A DNA stretch of 48,952 bases from Rubrivivax sp. (GCA_022842305.1 JALHPY010000019.1:1-48952), one strand, 5' to 3'; shown: positions 32,748-41,152, counted from the first letter of the stretch. The notes: generated by a model from the sequence alone, not told the origin. Made by a program: numbers and translations.

Positions 32748-34451
32748 TCAAGTCCCCTGGTCCAGCGCCACGCTGTGCGCGATGCAAACGCGGTTGCGGC
32801 CCGAGCGCTTGGCCTGGTACATGGCGGCGTCGGCAGCACCGATCAGGCGCGCCTGCTGGGTGACCTCGATGTCGGGGAACTCGGCCACGCCGATCGAGGC
32901 CGTGACCTGCAGCCCGTCCACCACCAGGCGCTCGATGTCCTGGCGCAGGCGCTCGGCCAGGGCGTAGGCGCCGGCCTTGTTGGTGCTGGGCAATATCGCC
33001 ACGAACTCCTCGCCGCCGTAGCGGCAGGGCGAATCCAGCCCGCGCAGCGCGGCGCGCAGTGCGCGCGCCACGGCTTGCAGCACGCGGTCGCCAACTTCGT
33101 GGCCGTGGGTGTCGTTGAAGCGCTTGAAGTGATCCACGTCCAGCACCAGCACCGACAGCGGCAGGCGGTAGCGCTGCGCGCGATCGAGCTCGGTCTGCAG
33201 CGACTCGTCGACGTAGCGCCGGTTGTACAGCAGCGTCAGGCTGTCGGTGTTGGACAGGCGGCGCAGTTCGTCCTCGAGCCGCTTTTCCTCGGTGATGTCG
33301 CGCAGCAGCGCGGCGCTGCCCACGCGCTTGCCCTGGGCGTCGTTGATGCGCGCGGCGTGCACGCTCAGCACATGGGCGTTGTATTCCAGCGTGTGCGGGC
33401 CGCTGTCGGCAACGGGGCCGCCCAGCCACTGCTCCATCAGGTCGGGCCGGTCGAAGATCTGCAGAAAGCCCTCTTCGACGATGCGTTCCTGGCTCTTGCC
33501 CAGCAGCGCGGTGGCCGCCGGGTTCACCAGCACCACGTGGTCGGCGGCATCGGTCACGATGATGGCCTCGCCCGCACCCAGGATGATGGTGGTCAGCTTG
33601 TCCTGCTCGAGCTTCAGGCCGCGGTAGGTCTTGAGCAGCTCGTTGGTCATGGTGTTGAAGCTGCCGGCCATCTGCGCCAGTTCGTCGTCGCCCTTCACCG
33701 GCACGCGCTGGTCCAGCTCGCCGGCCGAAGCGCGCAACATCGCACTGGTCATGCTCTCGATGGGCCGCACCACCGAGCGCCGCATGATCAGCCCGGTGAG
33801 GATGAGCGTGGCCAGCAGCGTGGGCGCCAGCACCAGGATCGAGGCCTTGCGCGTCTCGTAGATGTCACGCTCGACCATGTCCAGCGACGTTGCCAGCATG
33901 ATCACGCCGCGCACCGGCTGCGCCTGGCCGTGGCACTTGTGGCACGAGGCCTGGTTGAGGATGGGCGCCAGGATGCGCAGGTTGCGCTCGCCGTGCTCGT
34001 CGGTGCCGTAGGCCACGGCCGGCGCGCGCCGCTCCAGCGCTTGCCGCAGCAACGGGTTGTCGGCAGCCACCAGGCGTCGCTCGACTTCCTTGTCGCGCGG
34101 GCGAAAGAGTTCTTCACCGCGGCGCTGGTTGACCGCCACGATGGTGCGGTTGTCGCCGAAGGCCTCGATGCCGTCGGTGCGCAGGATGTAGAAATCGTCG
34201 ATGCCCTCGACCTTGTGCAGCCGCTCGGCAAACGACTGCGCGATGTCGGCATAGCCGGCGAGCATCACGCTCTGCAGGTTCAGGCTCACGGCCTCGGTCA
34301 GGCGCAGCATGTTGCGCTCGTTCTGCGCCAGCACCGCGCGTTCCTGGTAGTCCACATAGAACCAGGCGATGGCGCCCAGGCCCAGCGACACGGTCAGACC
34401 CACCACCGCCAGGATGCGGTGGCCGATGCGCTTGAAGGAGATGATGGCCAT
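32748..34451 (-). CDS. Diguanylate cyclase with c-type haem sensor domain
   Basis: The 567-residue inner membrane protein has a membrane helix (13-33), a periplasmic sensor domain (about 34-200) that contains a haem c motif CHKCH at 170-174, a second helix (203-223), HAMP (about 224-276), PAS (about 285-385) and GGDEF. The cyclase site is intact: YGGEEF at 478-483, with an inhibitory RxxD site (RGLD, 470-473). The sensor resembles DUF3365/Tll0287-like haem domains (RILAPILNQASCHKCHG). It should make c-di-GMP in response to redox state or a haem ligand, and would need the Ccm system encoded 4 kb away. TATAAC stands 11 bases before ATG 34451 on the minus strand. Confidence 0.9.
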   Translation of the reverse strand: MAIISFKRIGHRILAVVGLTVSLGLGAIAWFYVDYQERAVLAQNERNMLRLTEAVSLNLQSVMLAGYADIAQSFAERLHKVEGIDDFYILRTDGIEAFGDNRTIVAVNQRRGEELFRPRDKEVERRLVAADNPLLRQALERRAPAVAYGTDEHGERNLRILAPILNQASCHKCHGQAQPVRGVIMLATSLDMVERDIYETRKASILVLAPTLLATLILTGLIMRRSVVRPIESMTSAMLRASAGELDQRVPVKGDDELAQMAGSFNTMTNELLKTYRGLKLEQDKLTTIILGAGEAIIVTDAADHVVLVNPAATALLGKSQERIVEEGFLQIFDRPDLMEQWLGGPVADSGPHTLEYNAHVLSVHAARINDAQGKRVGSAALLRDITEEKRLEDELRRLSNTDSLTLLYNRRYVDESLQTELDRAQRYRLPLSVLVLDVDHFKRFNDTHGHEVGDRVLQAVARALRAALRGLDSPCRYGGEEFVAILPSTNKAGAYALAERLRQDIERLVVDGLQVTASIGVAEFPDIEVTQQARLIGAADAAMYQAKRSGRNRVCIAHSVALDQGT

Positions 34452-34462
34452 GCGGTCTTCTT

Positions 34463-34468
34463 GTTATA
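34463..34468 (-). promoter_or_regulatory. Possible -10 element of the haem-sensor cyclase gene
   Basis: TATAAC on the minus strand lies 11 bases before ATG 34451, implying a leader of only a few bases. No -35 box is obvious. Confidence 0.35.
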
Positions 34469-34489
34469 CGGCCGCGCCCGGCCGGGGCT

Positions 34490-36136
34490 TCACTCGATGG
34501 CCGAATTCGACCGTGCGCGCTCGCGCAGCTGGAACTTCTGGATCTTGCCGGTGCTGGTCTTGGGGATGGGCTCGAAGCGGATCTCGCGCGGCAGCTTGTA
34601 GCCGGCCAGCAGGCCCTTGCAGTGCGCCACCAGTTCCTCGGCACTGACCGTGGCGTCGGACTTGAGCTCCACGTAAGCCAGCGGCGTTTCGCCCCACTTG
34701 GGGTCGGGCCGGGCCACCACGGCGCAGGCCAGCACTGCCGGGTGCCGGTAGAGCGCGTCCTCGACCTCCAGGCTGCTGATGTTTTCGCCGCCGGAGATGA
34801 TGATGTCCTTGCTGCGGTCCTTGATCTTGACGTAGCGGTCGGGCTCCATCACTGCCAGGTCACCGGTGTGGAACCAGCCGCCCTCGAAGGCCTTGGCCGT
34901 GGCCGCCGGGTTCTTGAGGTAGCCCTTCATCACGATATTGCCGCGGAACATGATCTCGCCCATGGTCTGGCCGTCGGCCGCCGTCTCGGCCAGGGTCTCG
35001 GCGTCGAGCACCGTCATGCCTTCCTGCAGGCCGTAGCGCACGCCCTGGCGGCCATTCAGCCGGGTCTGCTCGGACAGGGTCTCGCCGGCCCAGGCGGGCC
35101 GCTTCACCGCCACCGCCGCCGGGCCGTAGACCTCGGTCAGGCCGTAGACATGGGTGATGTCGAAGCCGATGCGCGCCATGCCTTCGATCATGGCTGCCGG
35201 CGGCGCCGCGCCGGCCACCATGCCGCGCACCGCCTGCGTGATGCCGGCGCGCCATTCGGCCGGCGCGTTGATCAGCAGGTTGTGCACGATGGGCGCGGCG
35301 CAGTAGTGGTCGACGCCGTGCTCGCGCATGGCGTCGAGGATGGCGCGCGCGTCGACGCGGCGCAGGCAGACATGCGTGCCGCCCAGCAGTGCCACCGTCC
35401 AGGGGAAGCACCAGCCGTTGCAGTGGAACATCGGCAGCGTCCACAGGTAGCGCGGGAAGTGCGGCATGGTCCAGGTGGCGGCGTTGCACACGGCATTGAG
35501 GTAGGCGCCGCGGTGGTGCGTGACCACGCCCTTGGGGTCACCGGTGGTGCCGCTGGTGTAGCTCACGGCGATGGCGTCCCACTCGTCCGCCGGCCCTTCC
35601 AGCCGCGCCAGCGGCGCGTGCGCGGCCAGCAGCGCTTCGTAGTCCTGCGCGCCCAGGGCGTGGCCGGGGCCGGTGTATTCGGTGTCGAGCACGTCGATGA
35701 CCACGATCTGCCGGCCGTGCTCCTGCCGCAGCAGGCGCAGCGCGTGGGCCATCACCGGCGCGAACTCGCGGTCAGTGATCAGCACGCTGGCCTCGCAGTG
35801 GTGCAGCTGCCAGGCCAGCAGCGGCGCATCCAGCCGCGTGTTGAGCGTGTTGAGCACGGCGCCCAGGGCCGGCACGGCGTAGTGGGCCTCCACCATTTCG
35901 GGCGTGTTGGGCAGCATCACGCTCACCGTGCTGCCGCGCGCCACGCCCAGGCTGCGCAGCGCCGCGGCCAGCCGCGCCGAGCGCTCGCGCGTCTGCGCCC
36001 AGGTGTAGCGGCGCGCGCCGTGCACCACCGCCGGCAGATCGCCGAAGACCTCGGCGCTGCGCTCGACGAAGCTCACCGGGCTGAGCGCCACGAAGTTGGC
36101 CGCGTTCTTGTCCAGGTGCTGGTCGTAGATGCTCAT
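34490..36136 (-). CDS. Acyl-CoA synthetase (AMP-binding, medium-chain type)
   Basis: The 548-residue ANL-superfamily ligase activates a carboxylic acid with ATP and CoA. Motifs: P-loop AVSYTSGTTGDPKGVV (about 189), FHCNGWCFPW (about 236; typical of the AlkK-like medium-chain group), HVYGLTEVYGP (about 325), GGWFHTGDLAVMEPD (about 421) and the C-terminal lysine in IPKTSTGKIQKFQLRE (about 525). It begins MSIYDQHLDKNAANFVALSP, the usual N-terminus of this group. Substrate is not determinable; medium-chain or branched fatty acids are likely. It lies downstream of the sulfhydrylase gene in the same direction, with TAAGAT about 28 bases upstream as a weak -10 candidate. Confidence 0.92.
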   Translation of the reverse strand: MSIYDQHLDKNAANFVALSPVSFVERSAEVFGDLPAVVHGARRYTWAQTRERSARLAAALRSLGVARGSTVSVMLPNTPEMVEAHYAVPALGAVLNTLNTRLDAPLLAWQLHHCEASVLITDREFAPVMAHALRLLRQEHGRQIVVIDVLDTEYTGPGHALGAQDYEALLAAHAPLARLEGPADEWDAIAVSYTSGTTGDPKGVVTHHRGAYLNAVCNAATWTMPHFPRYLWTLPMFHCNGWCFPWTVALLGGTHVCLRRVDARAILDAMREHGVDHYCAAPIVHNLLINAPAEWRAGITQAVRGMVAGAAPPAAMIEGMARIGFDITHVYGLTEVYGPAAVAVKRPAWAGETLSEQTRLNGRQGVRYGLQEGMTVLDAETLAETAADGQTMGEIMFRGNIVMKGYLKNPAATAKAFEGGWFHTGDLAVMEPDRYVKIKDRSKDIIISGGENISSLEVEDALYRHPAVLACAVVARPDPKWGETPLAYVELKSDATVSAEELVAHCKGLLAGYKLPREIRFEPIPKTSTGKIQKFQLRERARSNSAIE

Positions 36137-36188
36137 GGCGCGCGCCCTCGTGCAGTGGGCGACGATCTTATGACGCGGCCGCGCGCGT

Positions 36189-37472
36189 TCAGTGGCTGGC
36201 GGCGGCCAGGGCCTGGTCCACGTCCCACAGGATGTCGTCGATGTGCTCCAGCCCCACCGAAACGCGCACCATGTCGGGCAGCACGCCGGCGGCCAGCTGT
36301 TGCGCGGCGTCCAACTGCCGGTGGGTGGTGCTGGCCGGGTGGCTGATGAGCGTGCGCGTGTCGCCGATGTTCACCAGGTGGCTCATGAACTGGGCCGCCT
36401 CGATGAACTGCACGCCGCGCTCGGCCCCGCCCTTCACGCCGAAGGCCAGCAGGCCCGAGGCGCCGCGCATCTGGCGCTGCAGCAGTGCGTGCTGCGGGTG
36501 GTCTTCCAGCCCGGGGTAGTTGACCCAGCCCACGCGCGGGTCGTCGCGCAGAAAGCGCGCCAGCGCCAGCGCATTGCTGCAATGGCGTTCCATGCGCAGC
36601 GGCAGTGTCTCCACGCCCTGCAGGATCTGCCAGGCCGCCAACGGCGCCAGCGCTGCGCCGTAGACGCGCAGCGTCTCCATGCGGCAGCGCATGGTGAAGC
36701 CGAAGTCGCCGAAGGTCTCGTAGAACTTGACGCCGTGGTAGCCGGGGCTGGGCTCGGTCATGCCGGGGAACTTGCCGTTGTCCCACGGGAACCTGCCGGC
36801 CTCGACCACCACGCCGCCCAATGTGGTGCCGTGGCCGGCCAGGTACTTGGTGGCGCTGTGCACCACGATGTCGGCGCCCAGCGCGCAGGGGTTGCACAGG
36901 AAGGGGCTGGGCACGGTGTTGTCGATGACCAGCGGCACGCCGTGGGCATGGGCCACCGCGGCCACAGCGGCGATGTCCAGCACCACCAGGCTGGGGTTGC
37001 CCAGGCTTTCGGCGAACACGGCGCGGGTGTTGGGGCGCATGGCCGCGGCAAAGGCGTCGGGGTTGGTGGCGTCGACGAAGGTGGTCTCTATGCCGAACTT
37101 GCGCAGGTTGACGGCCAGCATCGTGACGCTGCCGCCGTACAGCGCGCCCGCGGCGACCACGTGGTCGCCGGCCTGCAGGATGGTCATCAGCGCCATGGCC
37201 TCGGCCGCCATGCCGCTGGCGCAGGCGATGGCCGCGCGCGCGCCTTCCAGCGCCGCCACGCGCTCTTCCAGCGCCGCCACCGTGGGATTGGACAGGCGCG
37301 AGTAGACGTTGCCGAAGGTCTGCAGGTTGAACAGGCTGGCTGCGTGCTCGGCGCTGTCGAACACGAAGCTGGTGGTCTGGTAGATGGGCAGTGCGCGCGC
37401 GCCGGTGGCGGCGTCGGGGATCTGCCCGGCGTGGATGGCCAGGGTCTCGGGCTTGAAGACGTGGTCGGCCAT
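36189..37472 (-). CDS. metY: O-acetylhomoserine sulfhydrylase (MetY-type)
   Basis: The 427-residue Cys/Met-metabolism PLP enzyme makes homocysteine (or methionine) from O-acetylhomoserine and sulfide. Motifs: PIYQTTSFVFDSAEHAASLF (about 29), YSRLSNPTVAALEERVAALE (about 57), GALYGGSVTMLAVNL, VIDNTVPSPFLCNP and the PLP lysine in VVHSATKYLAGHGTTLGG (about 205). Length and the long C-terminal part (SHLVNIGDTRTLISHPASTT) fit MetY instead of the shorter MetZ/MetB. ATG 37472 is chosen over an ATG three codons upstream. I see no SAM or other riboswitch upstream; the leader region holds a repeat element. Confidence 0.94.
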   Translation of the reverse strand: MADHVFKPETLAIHAGQIPDAATGARALPIYQTTSFVFDSAEHAASLFNLQTFGNVYSRLSNPTVAALEERVAALEGARAAIACASGMAAEAMALMTILQAGDHVVAAGALYGGSVTMLAVNLRKFGIETTFVDATNPDAFAAAMRPNTRAVFAESLGNPSLVVLDIAAVAAVAHAHGVPLVIDNTVPSPFLCNPCALGADIVVHSATKYLAGHGTTLGGVVVEAGRFPWDNGKFPGMTEPSPGYHGVKFYETFGDFGFTMRCRMETLRVYGAALAPLAAWQILQGVETLPLRMERHCSNALALARFLRDDPRVGWVNYPGLEDHPQHALLQRQMRGASGLLAFGVKGGAERGVQFIEAAQFMSHLVNIGDTRTLISHPASTTHRQLDAAQQLAAGVLPDMVRVSVGLEHIDDILWDVDQALAAASH

Positions 37473-37508
37473 GGTCAGCACCGCCCGGCCGTTCCGAAGG
37501 TGCTGGCG

Positions 37509-37547
37509 GCCCCCTTGGGGGGCAGCGAACGAAGCGAGCGTGGGGGC
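37509..37547. repeat. Intergenic repeat of the Comamonadaceae REP-like type
   Basis: The segment begins GCCCCCTTGGGGGGCAGCGA and ends AAGCGAGCGTGGGGGC, with CCCCC/GGGGG pairing at its ends and an inner dyad CGAACGAAGCG. I recognise it from memory as a frequent intergenic element in Acidovorax/Variovorax-type genomes. It lies between the CoA-binding protein stop and metY and may fold as a terminator. Only one copy is in this window. Confidence 0.55.
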
Positions 37548-37553
37548 TTCATT

Positions 37554-38015
37554 TCAGACGGGGCGGCGGGCGGAGATCACGCCGGTGTTCACGCCCACCC
37601 AGTGCAGCCCGCCGAACAGCCGTGCGTGCTCGATCTTGACGCAGCGGTCCATCACCGTGTCCAGCCCGGCCGCGCGCGCCAGCGCCGCCGCCGGTTCGCT
37701 GACCACGCCGATCTGCTGCCACAGGCACTTGGCGCCGATGGCCACGGCGCTGGCGGCGATGGGCGGCACGTCTTCGGTGCGACGGAAGACATCGACCATG
37801 TCCACGGCGAAGGGGATGTCCTCGAGCCGCGCGTAGCAGGTCTGCCCCAGGATGCTGGGGTAGCGCGGGTTCACCGGCACGATGCGGTAGCCGTGGCTTT
37901 GCATGTAGTTGGCGGCAAAGTTGCTGGGCCGGTGCCATTCGGCCGACAGCCCCACCACGGCGATGGTGTGGCAATCCTTGAGGATGCGGCGCAGCGTGGT
38001 GATGTCGTCGGCCAT
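37554..38015 (-). CDS. CoA-binding domain protein (YccU-like)
   Basis: The 153-residue protein is a single Rossmann-type CoA-binding domain: HTIAVVGLSAEWHRPSNFAA (about 16), HGYRIVPVNPRYPSILGQTC (about 41), VDMVDVFRRTEDVPPIAASA and the C-terminal DRCVKIEHARLF with the conserved Cys. The exact role is unknown. ATG 38015 is preceded at six bases by TACGAT on the minus strand, which looks like a -10 element of a leaderless transcript. It lies upstream of metY in the same direction, separated by the repeat element. Confidence 0.9.
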   Translation of the reverse strand: MADDITTLRRILKDCHTIAVVGLSAEWHRPSNFAANYMQSHGYRIVPVNPRYPSILGQTCYARLEDIPFAVDMVDVFRRTEDVPPIAASAVAIGAKCLWQQIGVVSEPAAALARAAGLDTVMDRCVKIEHARLFGGLHWVGVNTGVISARRPV

Positions 38016-38021
38016 GGGTGC

Positions 38022-38027
38022 ATCGTA
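38022..38027 (-). promoter_or_regulatory. Possible -10 element of the CoA-binding protein gene
   Basis: TACGAT on the minus strand lies six bases before ATG 38015. No Shine-Dalgarno sequence is present, consistent with a leaderless message. Confidence 0.35.
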
Positions 38028-38107
38028 GCGCCTGCCACGCCCCTGCCGCGGCGCTGCAGAATGCGCCGCACCCGGCCGCCGGCCCGGGGCCAGGACGCGG
38101 AGCCCGC

Positions 38108-39202
38108 TTGACCCCCGACACTCCAGACACCACCGACTTCTGGCCCGACTGCGGCTGGCGCCTGCTGCAGCGCAATGCGCAAGGCTGGCATCTGCCCACG
38201 CCCGCCTGGCTGACCGCCTGGCTGCAGCGGCCCGAACTGGCTCTGCAGCCCGAATCCTGCGCGGCCGAGACCGCGCTGCACCGGGCGTTGCAGGACGACC
38301 CGCTGCGCCCCGTCTCCCCCGCAGCCCTGGCCGCGATGCTTGACGCCGACGTGCGCGACAACTACGGCCACTTCCTGACGCTGCGCGACGCCCTGCTGCA
38401 GGCCGGATCGCTCGAAGCCTGGCTGCTGGCGCTGTGGCGCGGCGGCCGGGTTCAGGTGCCGCCGCTGTTCATCGACCTGGTGGTGCAGGCCGTGCTGCGC
38501 GGCTTGCTGGACGGCTGCAACGACGCCTGGCAGGCGCGCGCCGCCGAGATGCTGTTCCGCCCGCAGCGCATGAGCCGGCACGAGGACCGGCTGCTCGCAG
38601 GCGACCGCGACACGCTGGACCTGCAGCGCGAGACCCATGGCTTCGGCGACCTGGGCCGCCTGCTGGCGCAGACGCGGCAGCCGCTCAAGGCGGTGCAGTT
38701 GCAGGTGCTTCTGCCCGAGACGCAGGCGGCCTACTGGGCCGAGGCGGCGCGCCCGGGCGGGCGCCACGCCTTCCTGCTGGACCTGACGCCCGAGCTGCGC
38801 CAGGATCTGGGGCATGGCTTGGCCTTCCACCTGGTGCCCGCGCACTCCGGCCTGCAGGCGCTGGCCGCGGTGCTGCAACTATGGGTGCAGCACCTGCTGG
38901 GCGTGGCGGTGCGCATCGCGCCGCGCCAGCGCATCGATGAGCCGCAGTGGCGCTGGCACGTGGGCCTGGACGTGGACAGCACGGCGCTGCTCAACGACCT
39001 GTACGAAGGCCGCGAAGTCGACGCGGCGCGGCAGGCGCGGTTGCTGGGCCTGTTCCGGCTGGACTTTGCCGATGCGCGCGACATGCGTGCCGATGTCGCC
39101 GGCCGGCCGGTCTATCTGGGCCTGATGGCCAGCGCCGAGCAGACGCTGCGCGTCAAACCGCAGAACCTGCTGCTCAACCTGCCGCTGCGCGACGCCGTCT
39201 GA
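38108..39202 (+). CDS. DUF6352-family conserved hypothetical protein
   Basis: The 364-residue soluble protein begins with TDFWPDCGWRLLQRNAQGWH, the N-terminal signature I associate with DUF6352 proteins of Burkholderiales. Other stretches are MLDADVRDNYGHFLTLRDAL (about 81), PPLFIDLVVQAVLRGLLDGC, RLLAGDRDTLDLQRETHGFG and a C-terminal WHVGLDVDSTALLNDLYEG. There is no signal peptide, membrane helix or obvious catalytic motif. The start is probably TTG 38108, because CGGAG stands six bases before it and it begins just ahead of the conserved part; an ATG at 38018 gives an alanine/proline-rich extension unlike a real N-terminus. It precedes the glycine riboswitch. Function unknown. Confidence 0.78.
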   Translation: MTPDTPDTTDFWPDCGWRLLQRNAQGWHLPTPAWLTAWLQRPELALQPESCAAETALHRALQDDPLRPVSPAALAAMLDADVRDNYGHFLTLRDALLQAGSLEAWLLALWRGGRVQVPPLFIDLVVQAVLRGLLDGCNDAWQARAAEMLFRPQRMSRHEDRLLAGDRDTLDLQRETHGFGDLGRLLAQTRQPLKAVQLQVLLPETQAAYWAEAARPGGRHAFLLDLTPELRQDLGHGLAFHLVPAHSGLQALAAVLQLWVQHLLGVAVRIAPRQRIDEPQWRWHVGLDVDSTALLNDLYEGREVDAARQARLLGLFRLDFADARDMRADVAGRPVYLGLMASAEQTLRVKPQNLLLNLPLRDAV

Positions 39203-39232
39203 GCCTGCGCAACTTTTGCGCGCGGTGCCCGC

Positions 39233-39241
39233 TGATACACT
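39233..39241 (+). promoter_or_regulatory. Putative extended -10 promoter of the gcv operon
   Basis: TGATACACT (TG-n-TACACT) lies seven bases before the first base of the riboswitch aptamer, so transcription would begin at about 39247-39248. The -35 region (TTTTGC at 39214) is weak. Confidence 0.45.
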
Positions 39242-39247
39242 GCAAAC

Positions 39248-39472
39248 GGTCAGGAGAGAGCCTCTTTCGAAGATCGAAAAGAGGCCGCCGAAGGCGCAAG
39301 GACCGGGCCCCAGGGCCATCCCAAACGCTCAGGCAAAAGGACTGGCTTTTTCCACCTCACTGGAGAGAGGCCACGGCGCTGCAAGGCGCCATGGCCCACC
39401 GAAGGGGCAAGGTCCGGCGGGCTCGATTGCGGGCGGCGGCGGCACTGAATCTCTCAGGTAAAGCGGACAGCG
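39248..39472 (+). ncRNA. Tandem glycine riboswitch
   Basis: Two glycine aptamers stand in series. Aptamer 1 (about 39248-39346) opens GGTCAGGAGAGAG, has CCGCCGAAGGCGCAAG and closes CTCAGGCAAAAGGACT. Aptamer 2 (about 39356-39470) opens CTCACTGGAGAGAG, has CACCGAAGGGGCAAGG and closes CTCTCAGGTAAAGCGGACAG. The short A/T-containing linker between them is typical. It lies directly upstream of gcvT, so glycine should switch on its own breakdown. After aptamer 2 comes a small hairpin CACCGC-CGC-GCGGTG (39485-39499) without a T-run, so control may be at translation initiation and not at termination. Confidence 0.95.
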
Positions 39473-39529
39473 AGGGCCCCGTCACACCGCCGCGCGGTGC
39501 TTGCGTCGATGCCCTTCCAGAGGTTTGCC

Positions 39530-40678
39530 ATGTCCGCTGCCCCCGAAGCCACCCGCCTGCTCCAGACCCCCCTGCACGCCCTGCACCTGCGCCTGGGCGC
39601 GCGCATGGTGCCCTTTGCCGGCTACGCCATGCCGGTGCAATACCTGGCCGGCGTGATGGCCGAGCACCGCCAGTGCCGCGACAGCGCGGCGCTGTTCGAC
39701 GTCTCGCACATGGGCCAGTTGCGCCTGGTGGGTGAGGGCGCTGCGGCCGCGCTGGAAACCCTGGTGCCGGTGGACGTGGTGGACCTGGCGCCCGGGCGCC
39801 AGCGCTACGCCTTCTTCACCAACGCCAGCGGCGGCCTGCTCGACGACCTGATGATCGTGCGCCCCGCCGCCACCGCGCGCGCCGCCTTCGGTGAGCTGTT
39901 CCTGGTGGTCAACGCCGGCTGCAAGGAAGCCGACACGCGCCACCTGGTCACGCACATCGGCCACCGCTGCACCGTGGTGCCCATGCCCGAGCGCGCGCTG
40001 CTGGCGCTGCAGGGCCCGCTGGCGGTGCGGGCGCTGGAGCGGCTGCACGCCGACGTGGCGCAACTGCGCTTCATGACCGGCGGCGTGTTCGATCTGTGCG
40101 GCACGCCCTGCTTCGTCACGCGCTCGGGCTACACCGGCGAAGACGGCTTCGAGATCTCGGTGCAGGCCGAGCACGCGGTGACGCTGGCCGAGGCCCTGCT
40201 GGCCCAGCCCGAGGTCAAGCCCGCCGGCCTGGGTGCGCGCGACACGCTGCGCCTGGAAGCCGGCATGTGCCTGTACGGCCACGACATCGACACCACCACC
40301 AGCCCGGTCGAGGCCGGCCTGGCCTGGGCCATCCAGAAGGTGCGCCGCCCCGGCGGCGCGCGCGCCGGCGGCTACCCGGGCGCGGCCGTGGTCGAGGCCC
40401 ACCTGGCCGGCGGCGCGCCCAGCCGGCGCGTCGGCCTGATAGCGCTGGAGCGCGTGCCGGTGCGCGAAGGCACAGCCCTCTTCGACGCCCACGGCCACAA
40501 GCTGGGCACGGTGACCAGCGGCACGCTGTCGCCCACCGTCAACCAGCCCGTGGCCATGGCCTACCTGCCGCTGGGCCACGCCGAACCTCACCACGAGGTG
40601 TACGCCGAGGTGCGCGGCAAGCGCATCCCGATGCGCGTGACCCCCCTGCCCTTCAACCCCCACCGCTACCAGCGCTGA
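39530..40678 (+). CDS. gcvT: Glycine cleavage system T protein (aminomethyltransferase)
   Basis: The 382-residue enzyme takes the aminomethyl group from lipoyl-GcvH and gives ammonia plus 5,10-methylene-tetrahydrofolate. Family motifs: RMVPFAGYAMPVQY (about 24), ALFDVSHMGQLRLVG (about 54), FVTRSGYTGEDGFEISV (about 194), GLGARDTLRLEAGMCLYGHD (about 231) and the final KRIPMRVTPLPFNPHRY. ATG 39530 with AGAGG upstream is preferred over GTG/ATG codons in the preceding leader. It is the first gene of gcvTHP, under the tandem glycine riboswitch. Confidence 0.96.
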   Translation: MSAAPEATRLLQTPLHALHLRLGARMVPFAGYAMPVQYLAGVMAEHRQCRDSAALFDVSHMGQLRLVGEGAAAALETLVPVDVVDLAPGRQRYAFFTNASGGLLDDLMIVRPAATARAAFGELFLVVNAGCKEADTRHLVTHIGHRCTVVPMPERALLALQGPLAVRALERLHADVAQLRFMTGGVFDLCGTPCFVTRSGYTGEDGFEISVQAEHAVTLAEALLAQPEVKPAGLGARDTLRLEAGMCLYGHDIDTTTSPVEAGLAWAIQKVRRPGGARAGGYPGAAVVEAHLAGGAPSRRVGLIALERVPVREGTALFDAHGHKLGTVTSGTLSPTVNQPVAMAYLPLGHAEPHHEVYAEVRGKRIPMRVTPLPFNPHRYQR

Positions 40679-40706
40679 AACCCCGCACGGAACAGGAGCA
40701 TCGCCC

Positions 40707-41087
40707 ATGACGACCATGTACACCCCCGATCACGAGTGGATCAACATCGAAGACCACGAAGCCGCCGTTGTCGGCATCACGCACCATGCGCAGGACGCGC
40801 TGGGCGACGTGGTCTTCGTCGACCTGCCCGAGGTCGGCCGCACCTACAAGAAGGGCGAGGTCGCCGGGGTGGTGGAGTCCGTCAAGGCCGCTGCCGACAT
40901 CTTCATGCCCGTCACCGGCGAGGTGGTCGAGGTCAACGAAGCGCTGCGCAGCGACCCGGCCCTGGCCAACAGCGACCCGCTGGGCCACGGCTGGTTCTTC
41001 AAGGTGCACATCACCGAAGTCGGCATGGCCGATTTCGACCAGCTGATGGACCCCCCGGCCTACGACGCGCTGCTCAAGACGCTCTGA
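40707..41087 (+). CDS. gcvH: Glycine cleavage system H protein
   Basis: The 126-residue lipoyl carrier protein shuttles the aminomethyl group between GcvP, GcvT and the dihydrolipoamide dehydrogenase. The lipoylated lysine is Lys60 in [19 protein letters not shown]; the N-terminus has [14 protein letters not shown] and the C-terminus [12 protein letters not shown]. Length is standard. AGGAGCA lies before ATG 40707, 28 bases after gcvT. Lipoylation enzymes are not in the window. Confidence 0.97.
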   Translation: MTTMYTPDHEWINIEDHEAAVVGITHHAQDALGDVVFVDLPEVGRTYKKGEVAGVVESVKAAADIFMPVTGEVVEVNEALRSDPALANSDPLGHGWFFKVHITEVGMADFDQLMDPPAYDALLKTL

Positions 41088-41152
41088 GCGTCTGCCCCTT
41101 CCTTTTCCGCATCCCCCTTGAACAGGGCCCGGCGCGCGCCGGGCTGATTGCC

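Noticed and set aside
37473..37553. SAM-type riboswitch upstream of metY
   Set aside because: The 81-base gap contains the REP-like element and no SAM aptamer core.
40736..41152. Long N-terminal extension of gcvP
   Set aside because: It overlaps gcvH in another frame and is Arg-rich; known P proteins begin near the MSALQPL stretch.
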